A DNA stretch of 64,000 nucleotides from Calothrix sp. NIES-2100 (GCF_002368195.1 NZ_AP018178.1:7700645-7764644); one strand, 5' to 3'; counted from the first letter of the stretch, positions 18,067 to 28,131 are shown. A program made the numbers and translations. The notes: a model not told the origin generated them from the sequence alone.

Positions 18067-19475
18067 TGCGCCACCTCTGTCTTATTCGCAACGGGTACGT
18101 TAGGACAGTAAAGTTCTACCTTCCGCAAGGAGGAAATAGAAATTGCCAAAAACAATAATGTGCGGCTACAGGTAATTGCCGTAAACATACTGACTGCTAC
18201 TCCTAAAGCTAGAGTTAGGGCAAAGCCTTTGACTAACCCAGAACCCAGCCAAAACAAGGCAGCACAAGCTATCCATGTTGTGACGTTACTGTCTAAAATA
18301 CTGGAAAAGGCGCGGTAAAAACCAGATTCTACAGAACGATATAGTGATTTACCTGCTTTTAATTCTTCCCGCGTCCGCTCGAAAATTAACACATTGGCAT
18401 CAACTGCCATACCGATACTGAGTATAAATCCGGCAATTCCCGGCAAAGTCAAAGTTACGCCCAGCAAAGCAAAGCAAGCCCAAGTCAACAGCGAGTAAAT
18501 TACTAATGACACATCTGCAATTAATCCTGGTAGTCGATAGTACACTACCATAAATATTAATACTAAAGACAAACCACCAATACCAGCATAGATACTACTT
18601 TGAATGCTGTCTTTACCTAAAGTGGCTCCTACGGTGCGTCTTTCCGCGATTTCTACGGGTACGGGTAATGAACCACCGCGTAGCTGCACACCCAAATCAT
18701 TGGCTTCTTGGGTTGTAAACCTACCTGTAATCACAGCCGAACCACCAGTAATTCCTGTGGCGGCAAATTCTGGCGGTACATTAGGGGCACTAATCAGTTC
18801 GTTGTCTAGAAAAATCCCAATACTGCGTCCAGTACCTGCAAGGTTTTTCGTCAGTTCGGCAAATAATTCACCACCCTTGGGGTTAAAGCGCAGCGCCACG
18901 TTCCAGTTGTTACCTTGGGTGGGTTCACCATAGGCATTTTGGAGATATTTACCTGTGAGTGGTGGGTTAGTACTTTCAAACAATTCGGCGATCGCCTGAC
19001 TATTTTTCTGCAACTCTTCTTGATTTTTAGCGATCGCCGTACTGTCTTTGCTAGTTCTCAATTCCTTTTGCTTGGCTTTCAACTCGTTGCGCGATGCTTG
19101 AAAAGCAAACAATTGAGTTTCCGTACCGGGTTTTTGTTTCTGAAATTCTAGCTGTGCTGTACCTCCTAGCACCCTTTCTGCTTGTTCTGGATCGTTCACC
19201 CCTGGAAGTTGCACGAGGATTTTGTCTGTACCAACAGTTTGAATTACCGGTTCAGAAACCCCAAGCCCGTTAATCCGTCCCTCAACTACTTTCTTAACAC
19301 CATCTAACTCTTTGTTGGTGATTTGCTTAATTTCTGCTGTAGGTTTCACCTGAATTGTTAGCTGTGAGCCTCCCCGCAAATCTAACCCCAAGGGTATGGG
19401 AATTGTGAAAATTACCGCAAAAGCGGCGATAATCAACACTACAATCAAAGCTAATAGCGATCGCTGTCTTTGCAT
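18063..19475 (-). CDS. secD: Protein translocase subunit SecD
   Basis: Partner of SecF in the SecYEG-associated export motor. Seen: an N-terminal membrane helix (SLLALIVVLIIAAFAVIF), the periplasmic motif LDLRGGSQL, a lengthy P1 domain, the central GGSAVITGRFT and the membrane motif GMAVDANVLIFERTREEL. I start at ATG 19475 (MQRQRS); an in-frame TTG at 19502 is less likely. About 470 residues, normal for cyanobacterial SecD. Confidence 0.95.
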   Translation of the reverse strand: MQRQRSLLALIVVLIIAAFAVIFTIPIPLGLDLRGGSQLTIQVKPTAEIKQITNKELDGVKKVVEGRINGLGVSEPVIQTVGTDKILVQLPGVNDPEQAERVLGGTAQLEFQKQKPGTETQLFAFQASRNELKAKQKELRTSKDSTAIAKNQEELQKNSQAIAELFESTNPPLTGKYLQNAYGEPTQGNNWNVALRFNPKGGELFAELTKNLAGTGRSIGIFLDNELISAPNVPPEFAATGITGGSAVITGRFTTQEANDLGVQLRGGSLPVPVEIAERRTVGATLGKDSIQSSIYAGIGGLSLVLIFMVVYYRLPGLIADVSLVIYSLLTWACFALLGVTLTLPGIAGFILSIGMAVDANVLIFERTREELKAGKSLYRSVESGFYRAFSSILDSNVTTWIACAALFWLGSGLVKGFALTLALGVAVSMFTAITCSRTLLFLAISISSLRKVELYCPNVPVANKTEVAQ

Positions 19476-19544
19476 ACCATAACCATCTCTCGTAACTGAC
19501 AAACGCTATAATAGCGTTCTTTTTCATCGTTATGAGTTATTGGT

Positions 19545-19690
19545 TATTAATGGGGCATTGGGTATTGGGCATGGGGCATGGGGCATTGGGCATTGGGCAT
19601 GGGGCATTAGGCATTTCTTATTAATCTCCCTTGTCCCCCTTCCCTTGTCCCCTCTGCCGCCTCTGCCCCTCTGCCCAAGCGCCCTTAGTC
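19545..19690. repeat. Degenerate heptamer array between pdhB and secD
   Basis: GGGCATT/GGGCATG 7-mers in near-tandem order (about 19553-19615), then pyrimidine-rich CCCTTGTCC / CTCTGCC stretches up to the pdhB stop. Typical intergenic STRR-like filling. Confidence 0.75.
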
Positions 19691-20674
19691 CTAAACGCGC
19701 AGCGCTACCATTTTTTCTACGGCTTCGACAATTTGTTCTGGTTGAACAATTGTGAGGCGCTCTAAATTACCGTTGTAAGGTGTGGGAATATCTTGCGATG
19801 AAAGACGTAATACAGGCGCATCCAATTCATCAAATAAGCGATCGTTAATAGAAGCGATGACTTCTGCACCAATACCCGCTGTCCGCATAGCTTCTTCTAC
19901 GACAATGACGCGGTGGGTTTTACGAATAGATGCACCAATGGTATCAAAATCTAATGGCTTTAGTGATATTAAATCGATGACTTCTGGGTCGTAACCTTGT
20001 TTTTCTAAAGTTTTCACGGCTTGCATGACATGATGGCGCATCCGTGAATAAGTCAGAATTGTCACATCTTTACCTTGACGTACAACTTCTGCTTTATCTA
20101 AAGGTAGTACGTATTCTTCTTCTGGCAAGTCTTCTTTTAAGTTGTAAAGCAGAACATGTTCAAAGAATAATACTGGGTTATCATCACGAATTGCCGCTTT
20201 TAGTAGACCTTTGGCGTTGTAAGGTGTAGAGCAAGCAACAATTTTTAACCCTGGAACTGCTTGGAAGTAAGTTTCTAAGCGTTGGGAATGTTCTGCACCG
20301 AGTTGTCTACCTACACCTCCAGGCCCCCGAATTACCATTGGAATTTTAAAATTCCCGCCGGAAGTATAACGCAGCATCCCCGCGTTGTTGGAGATTTGGT
20401 TAAAGGCCAGCAGCAAAAAACCCATGTTCATACCTTCGATGATCGGTCTTAAGCCAGTCATCGCAGCTCCTACTGCCATACCTGTAAAGCTATTTTCGGC
20501 GATCGGGGTGTCGAGAACTCTCAGGTCACCATACTTTTTGTAAAGGTCTCTGGTAACTTTGTAGGAACCGCCGTAGTGTCCTACGTCTTCACCCAGAACA
20601 AATACACTGGAATCACGCGCCATTTCTTCATCAATGGCTTCACGGAGGGCGTTAAAGAAAAGAGTTTCTGCCAT
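19691..20674 (-). CDS. pdhB: Pyruvate dehydrogenase E1 component, beta subunit
   Basis: Thiamine-diphosphate enzyme subunit that with E1-alpha decarboxylates pyruvate and loads acetyl onto E2. 327 residues. Seen: FVLGEDVGHYGG, the conserved IAENSFTGMAVGAAM, RGPGGVGRQLGAEHSQ and VVVEEAM...GIGAEV blocks of the transketolase central and C-terminal domains. It is the first gene of a leftward pdhB-secD-secF set. The C-terminal codons abut repeat DNA, but the protein looks full length. Confidence 0.96.
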   Translation of the reverse strand: MAETLFFNALREAIDEEMARDSSVFVLGEDVGHYGGSYKVTRDLYKKYGDLRVLDTPIAENSFTGMAVGAAMTGLRPIIEGMNMGFLLLAFNQISNNAGMLRYTSGGNFKIPMVIRGPGGVGRQLGAEHSQRLETYFQAVPGLKIVACSTPYNAKGLLKAAIRDDNPVLFFEHVLLYNLKEDLPEEEYVLPLDKAEVVRQGKDVTILTYSRMRHHVMQAVKTLEKQGYDPEVIDLISLKPLDFDTIGASIRKTHRVIVVEEAMRTAGIGAEVIASINDRLFDELDAPVLRLSSQDIPTPYNGNLERLTIVQPEQIVEAVEKMVALRV

Positions 20675-20915
20675 TTAAACCTTTAATAAGACTGTTGTTT
20701 TAGAATCTTATCGCGCCGCCGTGGCAAATACCGTGAGCGATCGCACTAGTTAGAAGTTGGTTTTTTCACAAGTTACCACTTGGGGCGAAGAGTTACAAAG
20801 AGTTAAGCGCAAAAATCTTCTGCCTTTTCCTTGTCAGTTCTCCATTTCAATATTAGATCTAATACAGAATTAGCGCTTTATAATTAAAAAAGTCCGGTAT
20901 TGCCCTAGAAAACCA

Positions 20916-21479
20916 ATGGTCAGATCATTAACAAAGTGGACAGTTGAGGAATACCACCGCATGATCGAGACTGGGCTATTGGCAGGACGACAGGTAGAAC
21001 TTCTAGATGGCAATATTATCGATATGGCTCCAGAATTGCCGATTCATCGTGCAACTTATCGGCGGGGAGTTAGGTATTTAGAATCAATGCTAGGCAATAG
21101 GGTGGTGATATTTTCCTCAGCCCCAATCCTCTTAGCCAGTAACGGCGAACCACAACCAGATATTTGTATTGCTGTCCCTCCTGAGTCCAGTTATGACGAA
21201 CGCCATCCAGAACCTGCGGATATTTACTGGCTAATCGAGGTGTCTAATTCAACTATTAACTACGATTTAGAAGAAAAGGCATCTCTATATGCTCGCAATG
21301 GTATAGCAGAATATTGGGTGATAGATATTCCTAATTCTCAGTTATGGGTTCATCGTCAACCTGTTCACGGTCAGTATCAGTCTGTGTGGCAATTGCAATC
21401 GGGTTTGATCGCATCCCTAGCATTTCCTGATATAGATCTCGAAGTTGACAAATTTCTACACGAAGGAATGCAAATTTAA
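20916..21479 (+). CDS. Uma2 family endonuclease-like protein (DUF820)
   Basis: 187 residues. Seen: VEEYHRMIETGLLAGRQVELLDG, the PD-(D/E)xK-type core PQPDICIAVPP...DIYWLIEVSNST with Asp and Glu-Val-x-x-Ser/Thr, and YARNGIAEYWVIDI. This matches the large cyanobacterial Uma2/DUF820 family, which has a restriction-endonuclease-like fold and is often mobile and multi-copy. The natural target is unknown. Single gene with repeat-rich DNA downstream. Confidence 0.85.
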   Translation: MVRSLTKWTVEEYHRMIETGLLAGRQVELLDGNIIDMAPELPIHRATYRRGVRYLESMLGNRVVIFSSAPILLASNGEPQPDICIAVPPESSYDERHPEPADIYWLIEVSNSTINYDLEEKASLYARNGIAEYWVIDIPNSQLWVHRQPVHGQYQSVWQLQSGLIASLAFPDIDLEVDKFLHEGMQI

Positions 21480-21535
21480 ACCTGAATGGCACTAAGTTAA
21501 AGTTTAGACTGACACGGAAAGGGGAAGAAACGGTG

Positions 21536-21711
21536 AGAAGTCTGAGCGCCGGCTTCCGGCGTTAGCGTTAGCGCAGCGTTAGCGAGTCTTCGAGCGTCAG
21601 CGTTAGCGAGGTACGAGCGTCTGGCTTCTCCCAAGGGGAGACGCGCAAGGGACGCCAACGTTTTCTCCCAAAGGGAGACGCTACGCGAACGACGAACAGA
21701 ACTTCGGGGGA
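21536..21711. repeat. Expanded GC-rich repeat with nested short repeats
   Basis: Starts AGAAGTCTGAGCGCCGGC and ends CAGAACTTCGGGG, the same ends as the compact hairpin at 4032, but about 135 extra bases are lodged in the loop. These include GTTAGCGTTAGCG direct repeats, GCTTCTCCCAAGGGGAGACG and GGGAGACGCTACGCGAACG. It fills the gap between the Uma2 gene and the toxin-antitoxin pair. Confidence 0.7.
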
Positions 21712-21779
21712 CGCGGAGATATTTTTGAATGAATTTTCCCAGTGTGTCTTTGTACCTGCGTCAGCTTATCTTCGTATGA

Positions 21780-22100
21780 TTAGTCTGTGACATCCATTAC
21801 CAAAGCTTGTGGAACAAGCTGATAGCCCATAGCATGTAGAATCGCGTTTACATTCTCAAAGAGTGGGTTTCCCTGCTCTGACAAGGCTTTTTGTAGTCCT
21901 TTCCGGCTAATTCCTGCTGCTTCTGCTGTTGCTGTAACTCCTTTGACACGACTAATCATACGCAATGCGGATAATAAAGCACCTGTATCATTGTCCTTTG
22001 CATATTCCTCAAAGGTAACAATTAGAAAACTGTCAATTTCCTCTGGATGTTCGCGATAGTATTCTTCTTCAACTTGGTCAAATGTTCTGTATTTACCCAT
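21780..22100 (-). CDS. Antitoxin of a HigBA-like module (HTH)
   Basis: 106 residues. C-terminal half contains the HTH pattern GVTATAEAAGISRKGLQKALSE followed by NPLFENVNAILHAMGY, typical of the addiction-module antidote (HigA-like) family. It should bind and neutralise the upstream toxin and repress the operon. Its ATG overlaps the end of the toxin gene by 8 bp, so the order is toxin first, antitoxin second, usual for this class. Confidence 0.85.
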   Translation of the reverse strand: MGKYRTFDQVEEEYYREHPEEIDSFLIVTFEEYAKDNDTGALLSALRMISRVKGVTATAEAAGISRKGLQKALSEQGNPLFENVNAILHAMGYQLVPQALVMDVTD

Positions 22101-22431
22101 GACTTAGATGCTCCTTCCAATACGCTTTCGCCGCTTCAATATCCTGTGTTTGGCTGCTTTTGTCGCCGCCACACAGCAAAAGCACAATGTTGTCACCCTC
22201 TTCCCCGAAATACACACGGTAGCCTGGATCGAAGAACATTCGTAATTCTGAAAGTCCTTCACCTATGGGTTCACAATCTCCGTAATTCCCCTGCTCTAGC
22301 CGTCTTAACCGGGCGCTGATCCTCTTACGCCCCTGAACATCACTTAAACTATTAAGCCAGTTTGTGAATGGTTCGTTTCCATCTGCATCCTGATAAACGG
22401 TTAAAGTTTTTGGTTTTACGGGTTTAGTCAT
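22093..22431 (-). CDS. RelE/HigB-like toxin
   Basis: 112 residues of the RelE/ParE superfamily (addiction-module killer / Gp49-like). Seen: FTNWLNSL, ISARLRRLEQGNYGDCEPIGEGLSELRM and the core YRVYFGEEGDNIVLLLCGGDKSSQ, the usual beta strands with the basic residues. Family members are mostly ribosome-dependent mRNA nucleases; that activity is inferred. First gene of the pair; a perfect palindrome lies just upstream of its start. Confidence 0.87.
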   Translation of the reverse strand: MTKPVKPKTLTVYQDADGNEPFTNWLNSLSDVQGRKRISARLRRLEQGNYGDCEPIGEGLSELRMFFDPGYRVYFGEEGDNIVLLLCGGDKSSQTQDIEAAKAYWKEHLSHG

Positions 22432-22451
22432 ATCGTTGATATCTTATCAGA

Positions 22452-22469
22452 TGCGTACTGAGGTACGCA
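22452..22469. promoter_or_regulatory. Palindromic operator candidate of the toxin-antitoxin pair
   Basis: TGCGTAC (22452-22458), spacer TGAG, GTACGCA (22463-22469): a perfect 7-bp inverted repeat 21 bp upstream of the toxin start. Position and symmetry fit autoregulation by the HTH antitoxin. Inference from sequence only. Confidence 0.6.
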
Positions 22470-22628
22470 ATCTCTTTTTTGATAAGCTTTTTAGTCTTAA
22501 CTGAAACGTATTGGACTATAGCCAACGTAGCACCAGCCAAGTTTTTGCAGCGCGATCGCCTTTCGCCGGAGCAACTGTCAGCATGGGCTTGTGCGCAGGC
22601 GAATTAGCCTGAATCTCTTAGCAAACAA

Positions 22629-22919
22629 TCAGCTACAAACTGGCGTATCAGTTACCTGAGTTACGGGATTATCAGGGAAGCGTTTAGGTCTTCCAGGTTT
22701 GCGTTTATGACGCTGATTAATTGACTTCTCACTAGCTGCTGCCAATTCTTCAGGTGTGCATTTAAATAGACGCAAAGCATCTAAATATTTTTTGGGTGTC
22801 ATTGTCGGTTCTGTACGCCCAGCTTCCCAGTTGCGAACACTGGTTTCACTGATTGCAAGCCTGAAGGCAACTTCTGCACGGCTAAGCCCAGCACGTTCTC
22901 TCAGGACTTGCATATCCAT
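22629..22919 (-). CDS. XRE-type HTH regulator with AT-hook-like tail
   Basis: 96 residues. The N-terminal 60 form a Cro/C1 helix-turn-helix: LRERAGLSRAEVAFRLAISETSVRNWEAGRTEP. After that comes a basic linker with KRKPGRPKRF, which matches the GRP core of an AT-hook minor-groove binder. Presumed DNA-binding regulator; target unknown. No obvious partner toxin gene beside it. The gap 22470-22628 holds only a HIP1-type CGATCGC site. Confidence 0.78.
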   Translation of the reverse strand: MDMQVLRERAGLSRAEVAFRLAISETSVRNWEAGRTEPTMTPKKYLDALRLFKCTPEELAAASEKSINQRHKRKPGRPKRFPDNPVTQVTDTPVCS

Positions 22920-23484
22920 ATCTCATGCTCCCTTGAAAAAACTTAGATTGTATTTATTAAATCAATTGACATTAAATGTCAATTACAGAAATTTTATTAA
23001 CTATCTTCTTTTATAAGCGATCGCCTCCCTCTCTGGCAAACCACACCACTTAATATTTATGTACTATTACGGGAGAAGATCGGCTCTGAGCATGGCTCAA
23101 CTCGGTATTTATTCTAGTACTTTGCCACATTAATTTTGATGAATGAGTCATCAGCAGAAAGCTTGCTGGCAAATCCACTGAGTAAAGTAGGGCACGGCTT
23201 TAGTCAGATTACTCTACACACTAAGATATTTTCGGTGTCGTGCCGCTACGAATTGCTGCAATATTTTGTATTTTTCTAAATGTCGAGCTTATATTAAATA
23301 GGCTGGTTCTGTTTTGCAGCGACAGTTAAGTAAGTCGGTGGGAAAAAACAAAACTAAGATAAGAAAGGTAAACAAAGCTAGAATCCTCTTCCCTCCTGCC
23401 TCCTGCCTTGTCATAACCATAATTTTTAACACTGAGCTACTTAGCTGTAATTAAAATATTCAAGAGAATTGCTCTTTCTGGTGT
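22920..23484. other. Divergent gene-free stretch upstream of the PAS kinase
   Basis: 565 bp between the XRE gene (leftward) and the sensor kinase (rightward). One HIP1 site. No repeat array, terminator or recognisable RNA. Promoters must lie here but could not be placed. Confidence 0.45.
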
Positions 23485-26400
23485 ATGCTGCCATTGTCCC
23501 AAACTCAATTTATCCAAAAGTGTTTCCTCTCCTTAGCGGCAGAGACATCAGTTGAGTTTGCAGTTCAAATGATGAGCCAAGCCAGCACCAGCTATGTCTT
23601 AGTTTTAGAGCAACAGCAAATCAAGGGTATTTTTACTGAGAAAGAGTTAGTCAAGGCGATCGCATCAGGGATAAACTTGAGTGTTGCGAGCCTATCAGAT
23701 GTCATGGCTGTGGATGTCATTAGCATCCGAGAATCAGATTTAGGCGATTTATTTAGTATTGTCCGCTTTTTAAATCAACATCAAATCTCCTATCTGCCAG
23801 TTTTGGATGCACAAGAACAAATTTTAGGTGTGATTACATCTCAAAGTATTCAGCAAGCGTTACCACAGGAAATTGATTGTTGCGAGCAAGTGGTACAAAC
23901 CCAAAAGCAGTCCCAGGCGCAGATAGATCAAATTCTCAGTAATACTTGTACCATTGTCAGCCGCATCAGACTGCGATCGCCTCAAGAATTTGAGTATGAA
24001 TATATTTCTCCCAGTTGTCAGAATATTTTAGGTTATTCTCCAGAGCAATTTTTAGCAGATCCTACTCTTTGGAGTTCTCGGCTGTTACCAGAATACCAAG
24101 CTTTGTATTTTCAAAGTCTTCAGGATGCGATCGCTCTTCAGCAGCCAGTTAGTATTGAGTACAAATTACACCATAGAGATCAGTCAATTTGCTGGATTTT
24201 CGATACATTTAGTGCCGCATGGCAAGAAAAAAGCCAATCTTGGCTGGTGATGAGTGTAAAAACCGACATCACAGAGCGTAAACAAACAGAAGCAGCTTTA
24301 CGCGAGAGTGAAGAACGATTACAGCTAGCATTAGAAGCCTCTGGAGATGGACTATGGGACTTAAATATTCCCAGCAAAGAAGTTTATCTCAGCCACCGCT
24401 GGTGTGAAATGCTCGGTTATGCTGCTGGCTCTCTAGGGAATGAGTTGAGTACTTGGGAGCAATTGATTCATCCAGAAGATCAAGCTTGGGTAATGGATGT
24501 TTTGCAGTCTCACCTCACAGATAGTTCTGTTCCCTACACTTTTCAATACCAAATGCAAACCAAATCCGGTGAATGGAAATGGATTGCTAACCACGGTAAA
24601 GTTGTCATCTGGGATGAAAATGGTCAACCATTACGCATGATCGGTATTCACCGAGATATTAATGATCGCAAACTAGCAGAACAAGCCCTACAACAACAAC
24701 AAGCTTTTCTGCGGGCGATTGGCGATCGCATTCCCAATGGCTACATCTACCAGATGGTTCAAGAACGAGATGGTAGCAATCGCTTTTATTACATTAGTGC
24801 TGGCGTTGAACGGACGAATGGATTTAAAGCCGAAGCTGTCTTGGCTGATGCTAGTCTGCTGTTTAACAATGTAGTACCAGAAGATATCCCCTACTTGCTC
24901 ACCAAGCAGCAGGAGTCTGTACAAACGATGTCAGTATTTGATGTCCAGCTGCGAGAGTATTCCCCAGAAGGAGACATCCATTGGGTGCGCCTCTGCTCAA
25001 CTCCGCGCCGCCTAGACGATGGACGGATTTCTTGGGAGGGTATTCGACTTGACATTACTGAACTTAAACATACTGAAGAAACTTTACGTAAAAGCAAAGC
25101 TTTACTTACAGAAGCTCAGAAAGTTTCTCAGATTGGTAATTGGGAGTTAGATCTAGCAGGAGCCAGAACAATTACTTGGACGGAACAACTGTTTCAAGTA
25201 TTGAATCGAGATCCAGCACTAGGGGAACCTACTTATGATGAACACCTGCAACTGTTTCACCCAGAAGATGGAGAAAACTTGCACAAAATAGTTGAACGTA
25301 CAATTATTACTGGTGAATCCTACAAGGTGCTGCTGCGACTCAATACCCCGCCGGATGCTGCTCCTCGGTACATTGAAGGTATTGGCAATGCAGAATTTAA
25401 TCTAGATGGACAGGTGATTCGTCTTTATGGAACAGCCCAGGATATTACAGAACGGTTCCTAGCAGAGAAAGCTTTACAAGAAAAAGAACAGTTTTTACGC
25501 AGTATTTATAACGGTGTAGAACAATGTATTTTTGTGGTGGATATTCTCGCAGATGATGACTTTCGCTTTACAGGGCTAAATCCTGTTGGGGAAAGGATAA
25601 TAGGTAAGCCTTCTGTGGATATACAAGGTAAAACTCCAGAAGATTTGTTTCCTCCAGACATAGCATTATCAATTCGACAGCATTATCAAGCCTGTGTCGC
25701 AGCTAGAGAAACTATTACCTATGAAGAATGTTTGCAATTTCAAGGGAAAGATACTTGGTGGATCACTAGCTTGACTCCTTTGTGTAATGAAAATTCACGG
25801 GTTTATCGCCTGGTTGGTAGCAGCATAGAAATTAGCGATCGCAAACAATTAGAACTGGCTTTAAAAGCATCAGAAACGCGATTACAAAGCATACTCACCA
25901 CAGCCAACGCCTCAATTGTCAGTTTTCGCGTTTGGAGCAATTCCGACTGGGAATATGAATATCAGTCTATTGGTAGCGAAATTCTGTTTGGCTATACCCC
26001 TGAGGAAATCATCTCTGACAAACACTTTTGGATGTCACAGGTATTTTCAGAGGATCGCGATACAGTTATTTATCCTTTATTTGGGGAAATTTTTGCCGAA
26101 CGGACGACAACTGTGGAATACCGATTCCACCATAAAGACGGTTCTTTGCGTTGGATTTCCGGGACTTACACCTCCCATCGAGATGAAGCGGCTGATTGCT
26201 GGATTGTAACGGGAGTAAGTATTGATATAAGCGATCGCAAACAATTAGAACTAGCCCTACAAGCTTCGGAAAAACGACTCAAGAATATTCTTTCCACAGC
26301 TAGTGCTTCAATTTTTAGCTTTCGCGTCTCTGCTAATGAAGAATGGGAATATGAGTATCAATCTAAGGCTAGCGAAATCATTTTCGGTTATTCTGTCGAA

Positions 26401-27711
26401 GAAATTCTCGCTGACAAAATGCTTTGGCTCTCCAGAGTATTGCCAGAAGACCGAGACAAAGTGATGTATACTCGTTTTCTGCAAAGTATTACAGAAGGCA
26501 CTTGTGCTGTAGAGTATCGATTCCGCCACAAAGATAATTCTCTGCGCTGGATTTCCACCACTTATTCTGCTTATCACGAAGCAGCGGATAATAGCTGGGT
26601 AGTCATTGGTGTCAGCATCGATATCAGCGATCTCAAGCGAGCAGAAGACGCTATGCGACAAAGCGAAACTTTATTTCGGACTCTCAGCGATTCTGCACCA
26701 ATCGGCATTTTTAGAAGTGATGGACAAGGAACAAATATTTATACAAATCCCCGCTTTCAAGCAATTTGTGGCTTGAGTTTTGCCGAATCCTTAGGCGATC
26801 GCTGGATGCAATTTATTCATCCAGAAGATTTAGCGAAATTTTTGCCCCAATTACATGCATTAACCACAGCAAATCAAGAATTCTGCACGGAAGTGCGTTA
26901 CATTTTACCTGATTCAACCTTGCGGTTTTGTCGGATTGCGATCGTTCCTATGATTTCTGACACAAATCAGCTAATGGGCTATGTTGGCACGATCGAAGAT
27001 ATTACTGAAAGTCGGGCAATTGAGAAAATGAAAAATGAATTTATCTCAATTGTCAGCCATGAATTACGCACCCCCTTAGCTTCTATTCGTGGTGCATTAG
27101 GATTGTTATCATCTGGAGTACTGCAAACCCAACCAGAAACCGCGCAACAAATGTTAGATATTGCTTACAGCGATACCGAACGTTTAGTACGCTTAGTCAA
27201 TGATATTTTAGATTTAGAACACTTAGAATCAAATAAATTTACGTTAGTTAAGCAGTGGTGTGATACTGCGACAATCCTCCGCCAGTCTGTGGAAGCTGTG
27301 CAACCTCTAGCCACAGAAAATCAGATTACCTTAGAGATGTCACTCAGTTCTGCACAAATATGGGTAGACTCAGATCGAATTATGCAAACCCTAGTCAACT
27401 TAATTGGTAACGCCATCAAATTTTCACCAGCAAATAGCACAGTCACCTTGAGTGTAGAAGATTTGCGCGATCGCGTTTTATTTAAAATTCAAGACCAGGG
27501 TAGAGGAATTCCTGAGACTATGTTAGAAACTATTTTTGGGCGCTTTCAACAAGTTGATGCTAGTGATTCCCGCCAAAAAGGAGGAACAGGCTTAGGCTTA
27601 GCTATTTGTCGCGGTATTGTACAACAGCATGGTGGCAATATTTGGGCAGAAAGTACTGTAGGAGAAGGTAGTATTTTCTATTTTACAATTCCCAAATTAA
27701 GCGAAAGTTAA
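23485..27711 (+). CDS. CBS/multi-PAS sensor histidine kinase
   Basis: 1408 residues, apparently soluble. Two CBS domains at 1-125, then eight PAS/PAC units (roughly 148-265, 275-395, 405-530, 545-655, 670-790, 800-920, 925-1045, 1055-1175), each closing with a (D/E)I(T/S)(D/E)RK-type PAC end. The HisKA domain has phosphoacceptor His1192 in SIVSHELRTPLAS, followed by a complete HATPase with NLIGNAIKFS, DQGRGIP and GGTGLGLAI. PAS units six and seven are near duplicates (ANASIVSFRV / ASASIFSFRV). No receiver domain is fused; partners may be the REC proteins at 28132-31371. Signal unknown; CBS domains often bind adenosyl nucleotides. Confidence 0.93.
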   Translation: MLPLSQTQFIQKCFLSLAAETSVEFAVQMMSQASTSYVLVLEQQQIKGIFTEKELVKAIASGINLSVASLSDVMAVDVISIRESDLGDLFSIVRFLNQHQISYLPVLDAQEQILGVITSQSIQQALPQEIDCCEQVVQTQKQSQAQIDQILSNTCTIVSRIRLRSPQEFEYEYISPSCQNILGYSPEQFLADPTLWSSRLLPEYQALYFQSLQDAIALQQPVSIEYKLHHRDQSICWIFDTFSAAWQEKSQSWLVMSVKTDITERKQTEAALRESEERLQLALEASGDGLWDLNIPSKEVYLSHRWCEMLGYAAGSLGNELSTWEQLIHPEDQAWVMDVLQSHLTDSSVPYTFQYQMQTKSGEWKWIANHGKVVIWDENGQPLRMIGIHRDINDRKLAEQALQQQQAFLRAIGDRIPNGYIYQMVQERDGSNRFYYISAGVERTNGFKAEAVLADASLLFNNVVPEDIPYLLTKQQESVQTMSVFDVQLREYSPEGDIHWVRLCSTPRRLDDGRISWEGIRLDITELKHTEETLRKSKALLTEAQKVSQIGNWELDLAGARTITWTEQLFQVLNRDPALGEPTYDEHLQLFHPEDGENLHKIVERTIITGESYKVLLRLNTPPDAAPRYIEGIGNAEFNLDGQVIRLYGTAQDITERFLAEKALQEKEQFLRSIYNGVEQCIFVVDILADDDFRFTGLNPVGERIIGKPSVDIQGKTPEDLFPPDIALSIRQHYQACVAARETITYEECLQFQGKDTWWITSLTPLCNENSRVYRLVGSSIEISDRKQLELALKASETRLQSILTTANASIVSFRVWSNSDWEYEYQSIGSEILFGYTPEEIISDKHFWMSQVFSEDRDTVIYPLFGEIFAERTTTVEYRFHHKDGSLRWISGTYTSHRDEAADCWIVTGVSIDISDRKQLELALQASEKRLKNILSTASASIFSFRVSANEEWEYEYQSKASEIIFGYSVEEILADKMLWLSRVLPEDRDKVMYTRFLQSITEGTCAVEYRFRHKDNSLRWISTTYSAYHEAADNSWVVIGVSIDISDLKRAEDAMRQSETLFRTLSDSAPIGIFRSDGQGTNIYTNPRFQAICGLSFAESLGDRWMQFIHPEDLAKFLPQLHALTTANQEFCTEVRYILPDSTLRFCRIAIVPMISDTNQLMGYVGTIEDITESRAIEKMKNEFISIVSHELRTPLASIRGALGLLSSGVLQTQPETAQQMLDIAYSDTERLVRLVNDILDLEHLESNKFTLVKQWCDTATILRQSVEAVQPLATENQITLEMSLSSAQIWVDSDRIMQTLVNLIGNAIKFSPANSTVTLSVEDLRDRVLFKIQDQGRGIPETMLETIFGRFQQVDASDSRQKGGTGLGLAICRGIVQQHGGNIWAESTVGEGSIFYFTIPKLSES

Positions 27712-27763
27712 TATAGCAAGAATCTATTTAACATCCCGACAGCCAAAATCCCAAATTTTTTGA

Positions 27764-28081
27764 CTAATTCCACAAACCCACTTCTGCTTCTAAATATAAA
27801 TAAAAAAGGATTGGTTGAATTAAATAAAACCGACTTTTTGCATCATCTTTGTCAAGATTTATCTGGGATTCCCGATTGCTTCGTATTAGCTTCAACTTCT
27901 CCCAAGCAACACTAATTCTGTCAACTGCCTGTGATTCACATATCTTGCCAGAATTGTATAACTTACAAATGTATGCCTTATGGCGAAAAAAAGCATGTAA
28001 ATAAGCTTTGAAAATTGCATTTTCCACTTTTAGTTCTTCATCTTCATAGATACGATAATCAATCAAATTATCAGATTCCAT
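27764..28081 (-). CDS. Hypothetical protein
   Basis: 105 residues, largely helical, with no signal peptide or membrane segment. Features: an acidic N-terminus, FKAYLHAFFRHKAYICKLYNSG in the middle and SRFYLIQPILFYLYLEAEVG at the end. I do not recognise the family. It lies between the convergent PAS kinase and a response regulator read in the same direction 50 bp upstream, so it may be cotranscribed with the latter. Confidence 0.55.
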   Translation of the reverse strand: MESDNLIDYRIYEDEELKVENAIFKAYLHAFFRHKAYICKLYNSGKICESQAVDRISVAWEKLKLIRSNRESQINLDKDDAKSRFYLIQPILFYLYLEAEVGLWN

Positions 28082-28131
28082 AACTTTTATTTTATGACTT
28101 AATACTACTTGTTACATTGCTATCAAATTTC

